Notes: generated by a model from the letters alone, not told the origin. 64,000 nt of DNA from Muriicola marianensis (GCF_014638095.1 NZ_BMFH01000001.1:186001-250000); one strand, 5' to 3'; counted from the stretch's first letter, positions 53,900 through 63,451 are shown. Numbers and translations: made by a program.

Positions 53900-55636
53900 T
53901 TGAAATCAAAAAACCTACTCACGCAGATCTCCGACCTGGAACTCGCCCTGAACAACTTTTCATTTGAGGAACTGAGCACCGAAGAAGCCGGACGCTTAAA
54001 AAAATCGTTCGACCATTTCAAGAAAGAATTGGAAACGAAGATCTGGGGACACGAACCCAATCAACCCGAACCGGAGCATCTGCCGGCAAAAAAAACGGAA
54101 TCACACCTGATAGCGAAGGTCAGCCACGAAGTGAGAACCCCCTTGAACGGGATCATGGGCTTTGCAGACCTCCTGAAGGAAAGTGACCTGAACCCCGCTC
54201 AGGAAGAGCAGGTCAACGCCATCCTGTCGGCCTCGCGATCCCTGCTTGAAATCATCAATGAACTTCTGGAATACTCAAAGCTCGAAGCGGGTTCCGAGGA
54301 ATTCAAAGTGGTCTCGTTCAACTTCCACAACCTGATCGCAGAAGTCACCTACCTCTGTGAAACGCTCATAGTCGACAAGAAAATTTCCCTGGAGGTGAAG
54401 ACCGACCCGAATATCCCGAATTTCCTGCTGGGAGATCCCTCCAAGCTCACCCAGGTATTGCTTAATCTCCTGGGAAATGCCATCAAGTTCTCAGACCAGG
54501 GAAAGGTGATGCTTGAGACCACCCTGAAGAAGATAGAAAAAGGGCAGGCATATCTCAAGTTTGGGATCACTGACACCGGCATTGGAATACCCGGGGAAGA
54601 CCTTGACCATATTTTCGATGCCTTCAGACAGGCAGGACAGCACACCTTCTCCAAATACGGAGGGGCAGGACTTGGCTTGAGTATCGTCAAGCAGATCGTA
54701 GACCGTTTGGGCGGGACCATTGCAGTTCAGAGCAAGGTGGATGAAGGAACGAAATTCGACCTTACCCTGGCTTTTGAAGTAGGGCAGGAAGAGAATCCCA
54801 AAAAGGCCGAAACAGAAAAATTGCCTGAAAAGGACATCCGCACCCTCAATGTACTGGTCTTTGAAGATAATCCCCTGAATCAGTGGTTGATAAAGAAACG
54901 GCTCAGAAACTGGGGATGCACCCACTTTGTCACCGAACATGCGGTGGAGGGGTTAAAAGTCCTGGAAGAAGAAAACATCCATGTGGTCTTTATGGATCTG
55001 CACATGCCGGTGGTAGATGGATATGAGATCACCCGAAAGATAAGGGCTTCTCAGGATCCGCGTATCTCCGGAGTACCGGTCATCGCCCTGACTGCTGATT
55101 TTTCGGTGCATGACAGGGAGAAGGCTGAGGCCGATGGAATAGACGATTTTATCTTAAAACCGTATACCCCTGAGGAATTACTGGACAAACTGATGGAATA
55201 CGGATTTGCTGAGTCCGGAAAGTCTTCTTTGGAGAAGGCTGCGACAAAAGAAAACAAAGCCCCTGCTCAGGATGGCAATTTTCAAATCGACCTGACGGGC
55301 ATGCTGGAAGACTGTATGGGGGAGGTAGATATGTTAGAAGAGTTGATTGGACTATTCAAGGGCAACATCCTGGAATTCATAGGCCGTGCAAAACTCCACT
55401 TAAAAAATCGCGATCAGGAACAACTGCGATTTGCTGCCCATAAAATGAAATCTGGCCTGGCGATGATTCAGGCTGAAAACCTGCTCATCCTGGTGAGACA
55501 AATCCAGGACCATTGCCTGAATGATCAAGATTTTGATCGGATGCAGTACCTGTACGACCGGTTCGTGAAAGAATATCCCATGGTGGAGTTTGCGGTGGAC
55601 AGGGAGTTGACACGCCTAAAAAAAGAAAACGATTAA
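53900..55636 (+). CDS. Hybrid sensor histidine kinase with receiver and Hpt domains
   Basis: 578 residues, soluble: no membrane segment and no recognised sensor domain, only a charged helical N-terminus (1-70). HisKA with His76 (SHEVRTPLNG), HATPase_c (about 180-295; LGNAIKF, DTGIGI, GGAGLGLSIV), a receiver domain (about 315-430) with Asp366 (FMDLHMPVVDG), and a C-terminal Hpt domain with His514 (AHKMKSGLA). All four phosphorelay residues are intact, so it can pass phosphate to a separate receiver, most simply the response regulator 4 nt downstream. The start is TTG. First gene of the 53.9-63.2 kb operon. Confidence 0.93.
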   Translation: MKSKNLLTQISDLELALNNFSFEELSTEEAGRLKKSFDHFKKELETKIWGHEPNQPEPEHLPAKKTESHLIAKVSHEVRTPLNGIMGFADLLKESDLNPAQEEQVNAILSASRSLLEIINELLEYSKLEAGSEEFKVVSFNFHNLIAEVTYLCETLIVDKKISLEVKTDPNIPNFLLGDPSKLTQVLLNLLGNAIKFSDQGKVMLETTLKKIEKGQAYLKFGITDTGIGIPGEDLDHIFDAFRQAGQHTFSKYGGAGLGLSIVKQIVDRLGGTIAVQSKVDEGTKFDLTLAFEVGQEENPKKAETEKLPEKDIRTLNVLVFEDNPLNQWLIKKRLRNWGCTHFVTEHAVEGLKVLEEENIHVVFMDLHMPVVDGYEITRKIRASQDPRISGVPVIALTADFSVHDREKAEADGIDDFILKPYTPEELLDKLMEYGFAESGKSSLEKAATKENKAPAQDGNFQIDLTGMLEDCMGEVDMLEELIGLFKGNILEFIGRAKLHLKNRDQEQLRFAAHKMKSGLAMIQAENLLILVRQIQDHCLNDQDFDRMQYLYDRFVKEYPMVEFAVDRELTRLKKEND

Positions 55637-55640
55637 CAAG

Positions 55641-56006
55641 ATGAAAAAGATCCTGCTCGCCGATGACGACGAATTGCTGGCTTCCCTTTTAAACTACCGG
55701 CTAGACAAGGCCGGATACAAGGTACACTGGTCCTGTGACGGGAGAGATGTAAAGCTGGAATTGGAAAAGGAGATCCCGGACATCATAGTCAGCGACATTA
55801 TGATGCCCTATTTCTCAGGGCTTGAACTGGTTGATTATGTGAGAAATACGCTCCAGTCTAAAGTTCCCATCATCATCATCTCCTCTGCCGGTAATGAAGA
55901 GAATGTCCTCTCTGCATTTGAACTGGGAGCCAATGATTTCATTTCAAAACCTGTGAGTCCGGCCGAGTTATTGGTCCGGGTGACACGGGAACTCAACAAA
56001 GCCTGA
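55641..56006 (+). CDS. Stand-alone response regulator (receiver domain only)
   Basis: 121 residues, a single receiver domain with Asp52 (IVSDIMMPYFSG), acidic pocket Asp8-Asp10 and the conserved Lys in FISKPVSP. No output domain, so it acts by protein-protein contact, like CheY or Spo0F. It lies 4 nt after the hybrid kinase and 35 nt before the HEAT-repeat protein gene, making a binding role on the HEAT-repeat protein or the glycosyltransferase likely. Confidence 0.95.
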   Translation: MKKILLADDDELLASLLNYRLDKAGYKVHWSCDGRDVKLELEKEIPDIIVSDIMMPYFSGLELVDYVRNTLQSKVPIIIISSAGNEENVLSAFELGANDFISKPVSPAELLVRVTRELNKA

Positions 56007-56041
56007 TATTCATTAAAACAAAGATTACATATCACGTTTCT

Positions 56042-58171
56042 ATGCTGCTTAGCATCCCAGAGATCCATACGGATCTTTTGTGGGATTTAAGCGTCTTGTT
56101 TGGAAGCCTGTGTATTCTTTATTTCAGTTTTATTTTCTTTTTCAGGAACAGGCTTTCTGCCAAATCCCGAAACATCAGTGATCGGAGGAAAGAACTCACC
56201 CCTGTAATCAGCAACTTCCTCTTTTATGGGGAGGAGGCCAGCAAGGAGGAGAAATACGAGTATGTCGGACTTAAAGTCGAGATGCGTGAATTCCTCAAAG
56301 ACCCTATAAACAGGAGTATCCTGAAGGATATATTGCTGGACCTGCAGCGTGATCTTACCGGGGATTCCCGAAACCGACTCCTTTCTATGTACAAGGATTT
56401 CGATTTGCATTTGGATGCTATGGCCAAATTGAACAGCCGGAGGTGGGAAGTGGTGACCAAGGGTATCGTAGAGCTTACCCAAATGCAGGTAGTAGAGGCC
56501 TATACGGCAATACGAAAGTTCATTAACCACAGGAAAAACGTCATCAGGAGACATGCCCAGATCGCTACTGTTTCCCTTAAGCACGAGGGGATCGGTCATT
56601 TTCTGGATTCTAACAGATACCCGATTTCAGAATGGCAGCAGATCAAGATCCTGGAAGTACTTCGGGAAAAAGAAGATTTTATCCCTCCAAATTTCGGCGT
56701 GTGGCTGATGTCGGCCAATAAAGATGTCGTCCTTTTTGCGCTCCGCCTGATCAGGTACTACAACCAGACAGATGCCAATACCTCCGTTACGGAATTGCTT
56801 AAACACAGGGATGAGGAGATCAAACAGGCTGCTATTGACTGCATCAAGGAATTTGGTATCACCGATGCCATCCCGACACTGATGGCCGCTTTTTCCAGGG
56901 CTAAAAGGGACACCAGAATCCTGATCCTGGACGCCATAGGTACCATTGGCAAAGAAGAACACATACCCTTCCTGCGGGAAGTACACGAAAAAGTGTCGAA
57001 TTTCAATGTCAGAAGCAAGGCCCTGGCTGCTGTCAATACTATTGCTCCGGGTACCATTTTGCCATTCAAAGACCTCGACCCGCTTATCAAGCCTGAATCA
57101 CAGACGCTGATAGCAGAGGAAGCGAATGAAGCATCCGGAGATACTAAGGAAATACCAACCGAAGTTGAAACAGAAAAGATTGAAGTTGCTCCGGAAGCCG
57201 ACCGGGATTTGGTTGCTCCGACTGATGTGACTGCTGAAGAAGATATTGTAGTGAGCGGGGAACACAGTGAACTGTTTTATGAGGATCTGGAGGTCTTTGA
57301 CCATTGTTTTATGGAAGAGCTCAATGAGATCCTCGAAGGCAGGAATAAGGATGACGAAGAAGATCATCCCGGATTCCTGCCTCTCGATTTTTTACCACTT
57401 GTTACCGAAAAACCAACCGAGATGGACAAGAAGAAACCAAAGAAAAAAGCTAGGAAGCGGCTGTGGCAGCTTCGGGTGAATTATGAGGAAGTGCACCCCG
57501 ATGCCGAGTTCAGAAAAGAACTGGAGGATATCCTTAGTAGGGTAGAAGTACAGAATCCTGAAGGAGATACGGAAGTTGAATATCTGAATTTCAATTTTCT
57601 TCCGTTTGTGGTCGGCAATGAGCCTGAAGGAGATGCATCTGAGCTACCTGAAGCAGAGGAACAGGAATCCCCGGAGGAGGAAATAACACCGGCCCCCGCT
57701 TCTGAAACACCCATGGAAAAGGTGCAGGTAGTAGACATGATTGAGGCTGAGAACACCTGTTCGCTGGTCGATTGGGAAGCCCTTCAAAATGAGGTGGCGG
57801 AAGATCTATCCGATAATAGCCAGGAAGAAGTCCGGCAAGTAGAAAACAAGACAGTGGATGAAACCCCAGGCCACAGCATTTTTGAAGAATTGTTCAGCAA
57901 GTGCGACGAGGACTCTAAATTGATCCTTCTCAGGGAGATCCCCGAACTGGGAGATCACAGGGAACTCTCGTTTCTCGATGCCCTGAAGAAAGAGCCCAGC
58001 ACCAGGGTTCGTAAAATGGCTTCAGATGTAAAGAGAAAACTCCAGAAAAGATTGGAAGCAGAAGCCGGGAAGCAGGAGCAAAAGCAATCCCTTATCCAGT
58101 GGGAAAAGAGTCCTCAACCCGGTGATCTGCTGGAATTTGACCTGGAAGAACTGAAAAAACAAGGGAAGTAA
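56042..58171 (+). CDS. HEAT-repeat membrane protein with acidic disordered region
   Basis: 709 residues. An N-terminal membrane helix (about 16-36) is followed by basic residues and a helical region with HEAT/armadillo-like repeats (about 80-330; e.g. TSVTELLKHRDEEIKQAAIDCI and the similar AIPTLMAAFSRAKRDTRILIL). A long acidic, Glu/Pro-rich low-complexity stretch spans about 350-620, then a final HEAT-like unit (about 640-690, IFEELFSKCDEDSKLILLREI). It probably works as a scaffold at the inner membrane for the kinase/regulator pair upstream and the glycosyltransferase 2 nt downstream. No enzymatic motif. Confidence 0.85.
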   Translation: MLLSIPEIHTDLLWDLSVLFGSLCILYFSFIFFFRNRLSAKSRNISDRRKELTPVISNFLFYGEEASKEEKYEYVGLKVEMREFLKDPINRSILKDILLDLQRDLTGDSRNRLLSMYKDFDLHLDAMAKLNSRRWEVVTKGIVELTQMQVVEAYTAIRKFINHRKNVIRRHAQIATVSLKHEGIGHFLDSNRYPISEWQQIKILEVLREKEDFIPPNFGVWLMSANKDVVLFALRLIRYYNQTDANTSVTELLKHRDEEIKQAAIDCIKEFGITDAIPTLMAAFSRAKRDTRILILDAIGTIGKEEHIPFLREVHEKVSNFNVRSKALAAVNTIAPGTILPFKDLDPLIKPESQTLIAEEANEASGDTKEIPTEVETEKIEVAPEADRDLVAPTDVTAEEDIVVSGEHSELFYEDLEVFDHCFMEELNEILEGRNKDDEEDHPGFLPLDFLPLVTEKPTEMDKKKPKKKARKRLWQLRVNYEEVHPDAEFRKELEDILSRVEVQNPEGDTEVEYLNFNFLPFVVGNEPEGDASELPEAEEQESPEEEITPAPASETPMEKVQVVDMIEAENTCSLVDWEALQNEVAEDLSDNSQEEVRQVENKTVDETPGHSIFEELFSKCDEDSKLILLREIPELGDHRELSFLDALKKEPSTRVRKMASDVKRKLQKRLEAEAGKQEQKQSLIQWEKSPQPGDLLEFDLEELKKQGK

Positions 58172-58173
58172 TC

Positions 58174-59601
58174 ATGGATAACGGCGTATTCAATGTAATC
58201 CTGGAGTACCTGAACATCGTCTTTCTGGTGTTCTCAGGCATGCTGTTTACGCTCTATTTACTGATGGCCTATTTCGCCACGCGAAATTCCATCCACTACA
58301 AGAACAAGAATAGTTTCGGGAATATCACCAAGACCCTGGGTTCGCCCCTGGCACCGGGCATTACCATCATAGCCCCGGCCTATAACGAAGGGCTCACCAT
58401 TGTGGAGAACGTTCGGTCCCTTTTGTCCCTTCAATATGTAAATTACGAGGTGATGGTGGTCAACGATGGGAGCAAGGACGATACGCTCCAAAAACTCATC
58501 GACGCCTATCATCTGGAGAAGATCGACAGGGAGATAGATCCTGACATCAAATCGAAACCTATACGGGGAATCTACAAATCTACCCAAAGGTCATTTGCAA
58601 AACTAACCGTGGTCGACAAGGCCAACGGGGGCAAGTCCGATGCCCTCAATGCAGGGATCTTCCTCTCAGAGAACAAGTATGTGGGCTGTATTGATGTGGA
58701 TTGCCTGATCGTTCCCGAAGCCCTGCTGCACGTAGTAAAATCATTCTATCAGCATTCAGAGAAAAGGGTAATTGCCGTAGGAGGTGTGATCCGGGTAGCC
58801 AACTCCTGCAAGATCTCAGGAGGTACCCTGGAAGAAATAAGGTTGCCGAAGAACTGGCTCGCGAGATTTCAACTCCTGGAATATACCAGGTCCTTCCTGC
58901 TGGGAAGGATGGCGTGGGGGAGGTTAGACAGCCTGTTGATCATCTCAGGGGCCTTTGGATTCTTCGACAGGGAGATTGCCCTGGCTGTTGGAGGATACGA
59001 TACCAACACAGTAGGGGAGGATATGGAGATCATTTTCAGGATGAGACGATATATGCATGACAGGAAGGAACCCTATCACGTGGCCTACATCCCGGATCCA
59101 TTATGCTGGACAGAAGTCCCCGAGAGTCTTAAGATCTTTATAAATCAGCGCGATCGCTGGTCGAGAGGCAACCTGGAAACCCTGAGTACCCACAAGGATA
59201 TGTTCTTTAACCCCAGGTACGGTCGACTCGGATTTTTGAGCTACCCCTACTGGTTCTTTTACGAGTGGTTGGCTCCATTGCTCGAATTCATCGGATGCCT
59301 GGCTGTAATCCTCTTCCTGTATCTCGGGATCCTGAACTGGGATTTCTTTATCGCCATCACGATCACCATCTACAGTTTCTCTATCATGTTCTCCTTTTAC
59401 GCTATTCTGTGGGAGGTCTATTCATATAACCAGTATTCACGGACAAAAGATATTCTGACGATGATGCTGGCGGCCATATTGGAGCCCTTGTTCTTCCATC
59501 CGCTCGTAGTGTGGTCCTCGGTAAGGGGTAATTATAAAAAGTTGTTTAAGATCAGGTCCGGATGGGGATCACAGGTCAGAAAAGGATTTGCCAAGGCATA
59601 A
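58174..59601 (+). CDS. Processive family 2 glycosyltransferase, membrane
   Basis: 475 residues. An N-terminal membrane helix (about 11-33), a GT-A catalytic domain and three or so C-terminal membrane helices (about 385-450). Catalytic motifs are complete: PAYNE (68-72), NDGS (97-100), DVD (174-176), GED (281-283) and QRDRW (325-329). The Q-x-x-R-W motif marks processive polysaccharide synthases such as those for cellulose, hyaluronan or poly-N-acetylglucosamine. PgaC-like size fits a poly-GlcNAc type product, but the sugar cannot be told. Packed between the HEAT-repeat gene (2 nt) and the sulfatase-fold gene (3 nt). Confidence 0.92.
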   Translation: MDNGVFNVILEYLNIVFLVFSGMLFTLYLLMAYFATRNSIHYKNKNSFGNITKTLGSPLAPGITIIAPAYNEGLTIVENVRSLLSLQYVNYEVMVVNDGSKDDTLQKLIDAYHLEKIDREIDPDIKSKPIRGIYKSTQRSFAKLTVVDKANGGKSDALNAGIFLSENKYVGCIDVDCLIVPEALLHVVKSFYQHSEKRVIAVGGVIRVANSCKISGGTLEEIRLPKNWLARFQLLEYTRSFLLGRMAWGRLDSLLIISGAFGFFDREIALAVGGYDTNTVGEDMEIIFRMRRYMHDRKEPYHVAYIPDPLCWTEVPESLKIFINQRDRWSRGNLETLSTHKDMFFNPRYGRLGFLSYPYWFFYEWLAPLLEFIGCLAVILFLYLGILNWDFFIAITITIYSFSIMFSFYAILWEVYSYNQYSRTKDILTMMLAAILEPLFFHPLVVWSSVRGNYKKLFKIRSGWGSQVRKGFAKA

Positions 59602-59604
59602 GCT

Positions 59605-61980
59605 ATGCAGACAGAAATACACATACCGGTCAAAAGAAGGGATCTTCGGGATTTCATCAGGCTGATAATGGCATTTTTTCTCTGCCTGATCGCGAGCGCC
59701 TTATACCAGAACATCACCTTGTACAGTGCAGGGGTGCTCGACAGTGTATTTAACAAAAGTCTGCTACTGCTCGTGGTACATCATTTGGGATTTGTGTCGC
59801 TTTCCGCCCTGTTCCTAGTATTCCCATATAAATTTCTCGAGCAGGTAAAAGCCAATGCCGGGTTTAAAATGGTCTCCCTTTGCCTGGTAATATTGCTGGG
59901 GGCAGAAGGTCTTTTGATCAAGTACTATGTGGACAACTACGAGATCCTGGGTGCAGGGTTTGTTGAGCGAATTGAGGCTCTGGGAGGTTGGTCCTTCCTG
60001 TATTATTCCCCTGTATTTGTCTTCTTTGCTGTAGTTCTCCTGTACTTGTCTTACCGGATCACAGCGAACGCATATACCCTGGTTAATCGGATGTATCCGT
60101 TTACTCTGATTCTCTTCAGCCTTTTCCTGGCAACTCTTATCACCCGGAAGAACCCGGTGAACGAGAATAAGACTCAGCACCTGATCTACCATCAATTTGA
60201 AGAATTTACTGATTTCAACAAATACGACGGTGAGGCGGAATACCCCTTGCTGAGACGATATGAACCAGAATCCGAACTCGCCTCCTATTTGGCCCTGAAA
60301 GAAGAAAGCCCAAACCTGGTATTCATCGTCATGGATGGGGTGGGATCTGACTTTGTTGGTGAAAAAGCCCCATTTAAGGAGTTCATGCCGTTCGTGAATT
60401 CTCTGGTAAACACTTCCCTGTACTGGCCACACAGCCTGAGTAACACAGGGGAACCTGTAGCCAGTATACCATCTATTTTCGGATCTCTTCCCTCCGGGGA
60501 AGAAGGATTTACCAACCTCGAATTCCTTCCGGAAAGTTATACCATGTTCGATCTGCTCAATGACAATGGATACCAGACATCCTTTTATTTCGGGGGAAAT
60601 ATATCCCTGGAAAACCTTGGCAAATTCTTGCATAAGGAAGAGGTGGGACTTATTTCGGGTCGAAAGGCGTTCGGTCCGAGATATACAGCTCAGGAGGAAG
60701 ATGCCGCAGGGGTCTCCCTGGGTTATCCCGATGCAGAGCTATTCCGCAAATGGTTTGACGATTTCACCAGCGCAGACCGACCCAGACTCGATGCTTTTCT
60801 TACGCTTAGCACACGGAGCCCGTTCCATATTCCCTCTCAGGATGAGTATCGGAAAAAGGTGGAAGAGATTTCGGAAAACAGCCGGATGTCTGATCGAAAC
60901 AAAAGACTGATCCGGAAAAACCGGGAGGTTTTTGCGAGCCTGCTGTACACGGATCAGGCCGTGCAAACCTTTTTGGAAGGTTACAGGCGTAAGGCCGAAT
61001 TCTACAATACTATTTTTGTCATTACTGGTACTCATAACCTAAGTGAACTCCCCCAAAAGGATTATTTGGGCCGTTACAGAGTTCCCCTTATCCTCTACAG
61101 TCCCCTGTTGAAGTCCCCTGCACGTATCAATTCGCTTGTCGCCCATACCGACATACTTCCGGAATTGGCCGGGCTTCTCAATTCTCAATACCACTTTACT
61201 ATGCCGGACAACGTATCATGGCTGGGGGAAGGCCTGGTGCACAAAGGATTCTTTAAAAAAGACAAGGTCATTCCGCTGTATCGCCATCGGGGTAACCTGC
61301 AGGAATACATCAGGGGTAATATATGCCTCTCCGGTAATTCGCTTTATGGAATTGGAGCTGATCTCAGTCTGTACGAACCAAAGGAGGTAGAGGGCAAGGA
61401 TGAATTGATCGCTGACTTTAGGAAATTCAGGGCTGTCAACCGGTATGTCACCCGAAATGATAAACTCACTCCCGGGAACCTGCTGGCCAAGGACACCCTT
61501 AATCCCGAAAAGGAAAGATCTGAAATGGTATGGATCAACAGTGTGTTTAACAGCGACGATTATGACAATGCTTATAAAACTGCCAGAGACCTGGCGATCT
61601 CAGGTGACAGGGACCGGGCCTTGTTGCTGTGTGAACACATATTAGAGGAAGTACCCGGACATGCCGATACCGAAATCCTCAAAGGAAGGATCTACGCCTG
61701 GAATAAACAATACGATCAGGCTGCTAAGCTTCTGGAAAAAACGGTTAAGAAATACCCGGTATATGCAGATGCCTATTCGGCTTTGCTCGACGTGTATTTC
61801 TGGTCCGATACCAATTTCAAGGCCCTGGATCTCAAATCTGCCATAATCAAGAACCGGATTTACAACGAGGAACTAAAGAGTAAGATCCGAAGGGCTGAAG
61901 AAAAAATGAAAAAGGAAAAAACCCTTTTTAACGATCATAATCTCGGATACCTGAATTTTGAAGACGATGGATATGAATAA
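59605..61980 (+). CDS. Alkaline-phosphatase/LtaS-fold membrane protein with TPR tail
   Basis: 791 residues. Five N-terminal membrane helices (about 17-180) are followed by a periplasmic sulfatase-fold domain (about 220-560): FIVMDGVGSDF metal-ligand strand and SNTGEPVASIPSIFGSLP nucleophile region (likely Thr). The late metal motif, normally GDH, reads ITGTHNLSEL, while VAHTDILPEL is normal. The C-terminus (about 640-790) has TPR-like helices (ALLLCEHILEEVPGHADTEI, AAKLLEKTVKKYPVYADAYS). Likely adds or removes a phospho- or sulfo-group on the glycan made by the upstream synthase, if still catalytic. Overlaps the next gene by 23 nt. Confidence 0.8.
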   Translation: MQTEIHIPVKRRDLRDFIRLIMAFFLCLIASALYQNITLYSAGVLDSVFNKSLLLLVVHHLGFVSLSALFLVFPYKFLEQVKANAGFKMVSLCLVILLGAEGLLIKYYVDNYEILGAGFVERIEALGGWSFLYYSPVFVFFAVVLLYLSYRITANAYTLVNRMYPFTLILFSLFLATLITRKNPVNENKTQHLIYHQFEEFTDFNKYDGEAEYPLLRRYEPESELASYLALKEESPNLVFIVMDGVGSDFVGEKAPFKEFMPFVNSLVNTSLYWPHSLSNTGEPVASIPSIFGSLPSGEEGFTNLEFLPESYTMFDLLNDNGYQTSFYFGGNISLENLGKFLHKEEVGLISGRKAFGPRYTAQEEDAAGVSLGYPDAELFRKWFDDFTSADRPRLDAFLTLSTRSPFHIPSQDEYRKKVEEISENSRMSDRNKRLIRKNREVFASLLYTDQAVQTFLEGYRRKAEFYNTIFVITGTHNLSELPQKDYLGRYRVPLILYSPLLKSPARINSLVAHTDILPELAGLLNSQYHFTMPDNVSWLGEGLVHKGFFKKDKVIPLYRHRGNLQEYIRGNICLSGNSLYGIGADLSLYEPKEVEGKDELIADFRKFRAVNRYVTRNDKLTPGNLLAKDTLNPEKERSEMVWINSVFNSDDYDNAYKTARDLAISGDRDRALLLCEHILEEVPGHADTEILKGRIYAWNKQYDQAAKLLEKTVKKYPVYADAYSALLDVYFWSDTNFKALDLKSAIIKNRIYNEELKSKIRRAEEKMKKEKTLFNDHNLGYLNFEDDGYE

Positions 61981-63208
61981 CGGACGATGCATAATATTAT
62001 CTCTTCTTCTTGGGGTTTTCATTCTTTATTTCCCGCAAAACCTCCTTGGGCAGAGGCGTGCGTATCCCAAAGATCCTGACATGTCCCTAAAAAGGGCTAT
62101 GGCCCTTGCTGGCGACGGAAAGCGAGAGGAGGCTCGGGACACCCTGCGGAATATTCTCGCACACTATCCGGAGTACACGGATGTAAAGAACCTTTTAGCC
62201 AAAACCTTTAGTTGGGACGGTGATTATGAAGAGGCGCGCAAACATTTTAACAGGATCACCTCCGCCGAAAAGTCGAACAAAGAAGTCTGGGAAGCTGCCA
62301 TTCGCAATGAGATGTATGCACAGAACAAGCATACCGCCCTGGGTCTGGCGAACAAAGCACTTATTTACTTGCCCGAAGATGCGGATATCATCGAACTAAG
62401 GAACCGTATCCTGGAATCCTGGGATGGAAACGGAACCACTTCAACTGTAGCAACAGAGACGGAAACACCGGCCATTGACCGAAACTTTGTAGCCCTTTTC
62501 AGTTCGGCGGATGTTTTCGATGTGGTCTTTGACCCCATGTACTATTCAGGGGTGGAATTTAACCTGGTGACTGGACTGGGCAAGATCTTACCCAGGATCA
62601 ATTACAGCAACAGGTTTGGTATCGATGGTATACAGTATGAGATCGACCTGTATCCCAAGTTTTCTAAATCGGTTTATGCCTATCTGAACTACGGGTACAG
62701 TCGGTCCGAAATTTACCCGGAACACAGGGTAGGAGGGGATCTTTATGTGAATCTTCCAAAAGGAGTGGAAACCTCGCTTGGAGTCAGGTATTTGTCCTTT
62801 ACAGACAGTGATGTGACCATTTTTACCGGGTCCGCGGGCTTTTACAAGGGTAATTATTATTTTTCTTTGAGGCCGTACCTAACACCGAGGAATAACAGTA
62901 CCCTGGGGATTTCAGGGGTTCTCACGGCCCGGAGGTACCTGAAGGATGCCAATAACTATATCGGATTGAATGCGGGAATGGGATTTATGCCAGAATTCAG
63001 GCAGTTCAGAGCCAACAGTGTCCTGATCGCAGAGACCCAATTGTATGTGGAATCCCAACAACTCGTGATGGAATACCAGTTCTCCTTCAAATCTAATCCA
63101 TCCCTTTACAGGGCTCAACTGGGACTCACCAGACAGGAATTTGTCTTTGCCCCCGACAATTACTTTTGGGCAATAACAGCAGGTCTCAGATACCAAACCG
63201 GCCTATGA
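61958..63208 (+). CDS. TPR plus YaiO-like outer membrane beta-barrel protein
   Basis: 416 residues. Signal peptide (about 10-31, ending LLGQ), then TPR-like helices (about 42-155; SLKRAMALAGDGKREEARDTL, KHTALGLANKALIYLPEDADI) and a C-terminal beta-barrel domain (about 175-416) rich in alternating aromatic strands, resembling YaiO-type outer membrane proteins. Ends in a Leu after aromatic residues. The TPR-barrel layout recalls PgaA/BcsC-like export or binding of polysaccharides. ATG at 61958, 61967 or 61973 are all possible; each starts inside the upstream gene. Confidence 0.82.
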   Translation: MKTMDMNNGRCIILSLLLGVFILYFPQNLLGQRRAYPKDPDMSLKRAMALAGDGKREEARDTLRNILAHYPEYTDVKNLLAKTFSWDGDYEEARKHFNRITSAEKSNKEVWEAAIRNEMYAQNKHTALGLANKALIYLPEDADIIELRNRILESWDGNGTTSTVATETETPAIDRNFVALFSSADVFDVVFDPMYYSGVEFNLVTGLGKILPRINYSNRFGIDGIQYEIDLYPKFSKSVYAYLNYGYSRSEIYPEHRVGGDLYVNLPKGVETSLGVRYLSFTDSDVTIFTGSAGFYKGNYYFSLRPYLTPRNNSTLGISGVLTARRYLKDANNYIGLNAGMGFMPEFRQFRANSVLIAETQLYVESQQLVMEYQFSFKSNPSLYRAQLGLTRQEFVFAPDNYFWAITAGLRYQTGL

Positions 63209-63274
63209 TCCCACAATAAGCACCTCAAAAAAAACGTTATATACAACAATAATACATCCATACACCACAAACAA

Positions 63275-63305
63275 TTGGCAGAACTGATCAGAAAAAATAA
63301 GTTTA
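63275..63305 (+). promoter_or_regulatory. Possible promoter of the microprotein pair
   Basis: TTG (63275-63277), a 20-nt spacer and TAAGTTTA (63298-63305), seven of eight bases of the Bacteroidota TTG-N17-23-TAnnTTTG pattern, 47 nt before the first microprotein ATG. The 144-nt gap after the barrel gene otherwise shows no structure, so the small genes could be transcribed on their own as well as by readthrough. Confidence 0.35.
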
Positions 63306-63352
63306 TGTAGTAAATATTTAGAGTCCCAGATCTCTACTTAAACCAGACGACC

Positions 63353-63451
63353 ATGTTATACGATACCTACGGAGAGGAATACCTGAACTTCCTCAAAGAT
63401 CTGAACGAAATTTTGAGTGTAAATGAATTGGCCGAACTCGATTATCTCTAG
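63353..63451 (+). CDS. 32-residue microprotein A
   Basis: ATG to TAG frame of 33 codons. Its product shares the core YLNF-(L/I)-(K/E)-DLNEIL with the microprotein 31 nt downstream, at the same distance from the start, while the ends differ. Conserved protein sequence between two short neighbouring frames is strong evidence that both are translated. It is acidic (about eight Asp/Glu, one Lys), has no signal peptide or Cys, and should form an amphipathic helix. It lies between the envelope polysaccharide operon and a terminator. No family recognised; possible roles are a regulator or adaptor of the upstream membrane complex or a modified-peptide precursor. Confidence 0.65.
   Translation: MLYDTYGEEYLNFLKDLNEILSVNELAELDYL

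Noticed and set aside
59815-60633. 272-codon minus-strand open frame opposite the sulfatase-fold gene
   Set aside because: Shadow frame; the plus-strand protein has clear membrane helices and catalytic motifs across the same bases.
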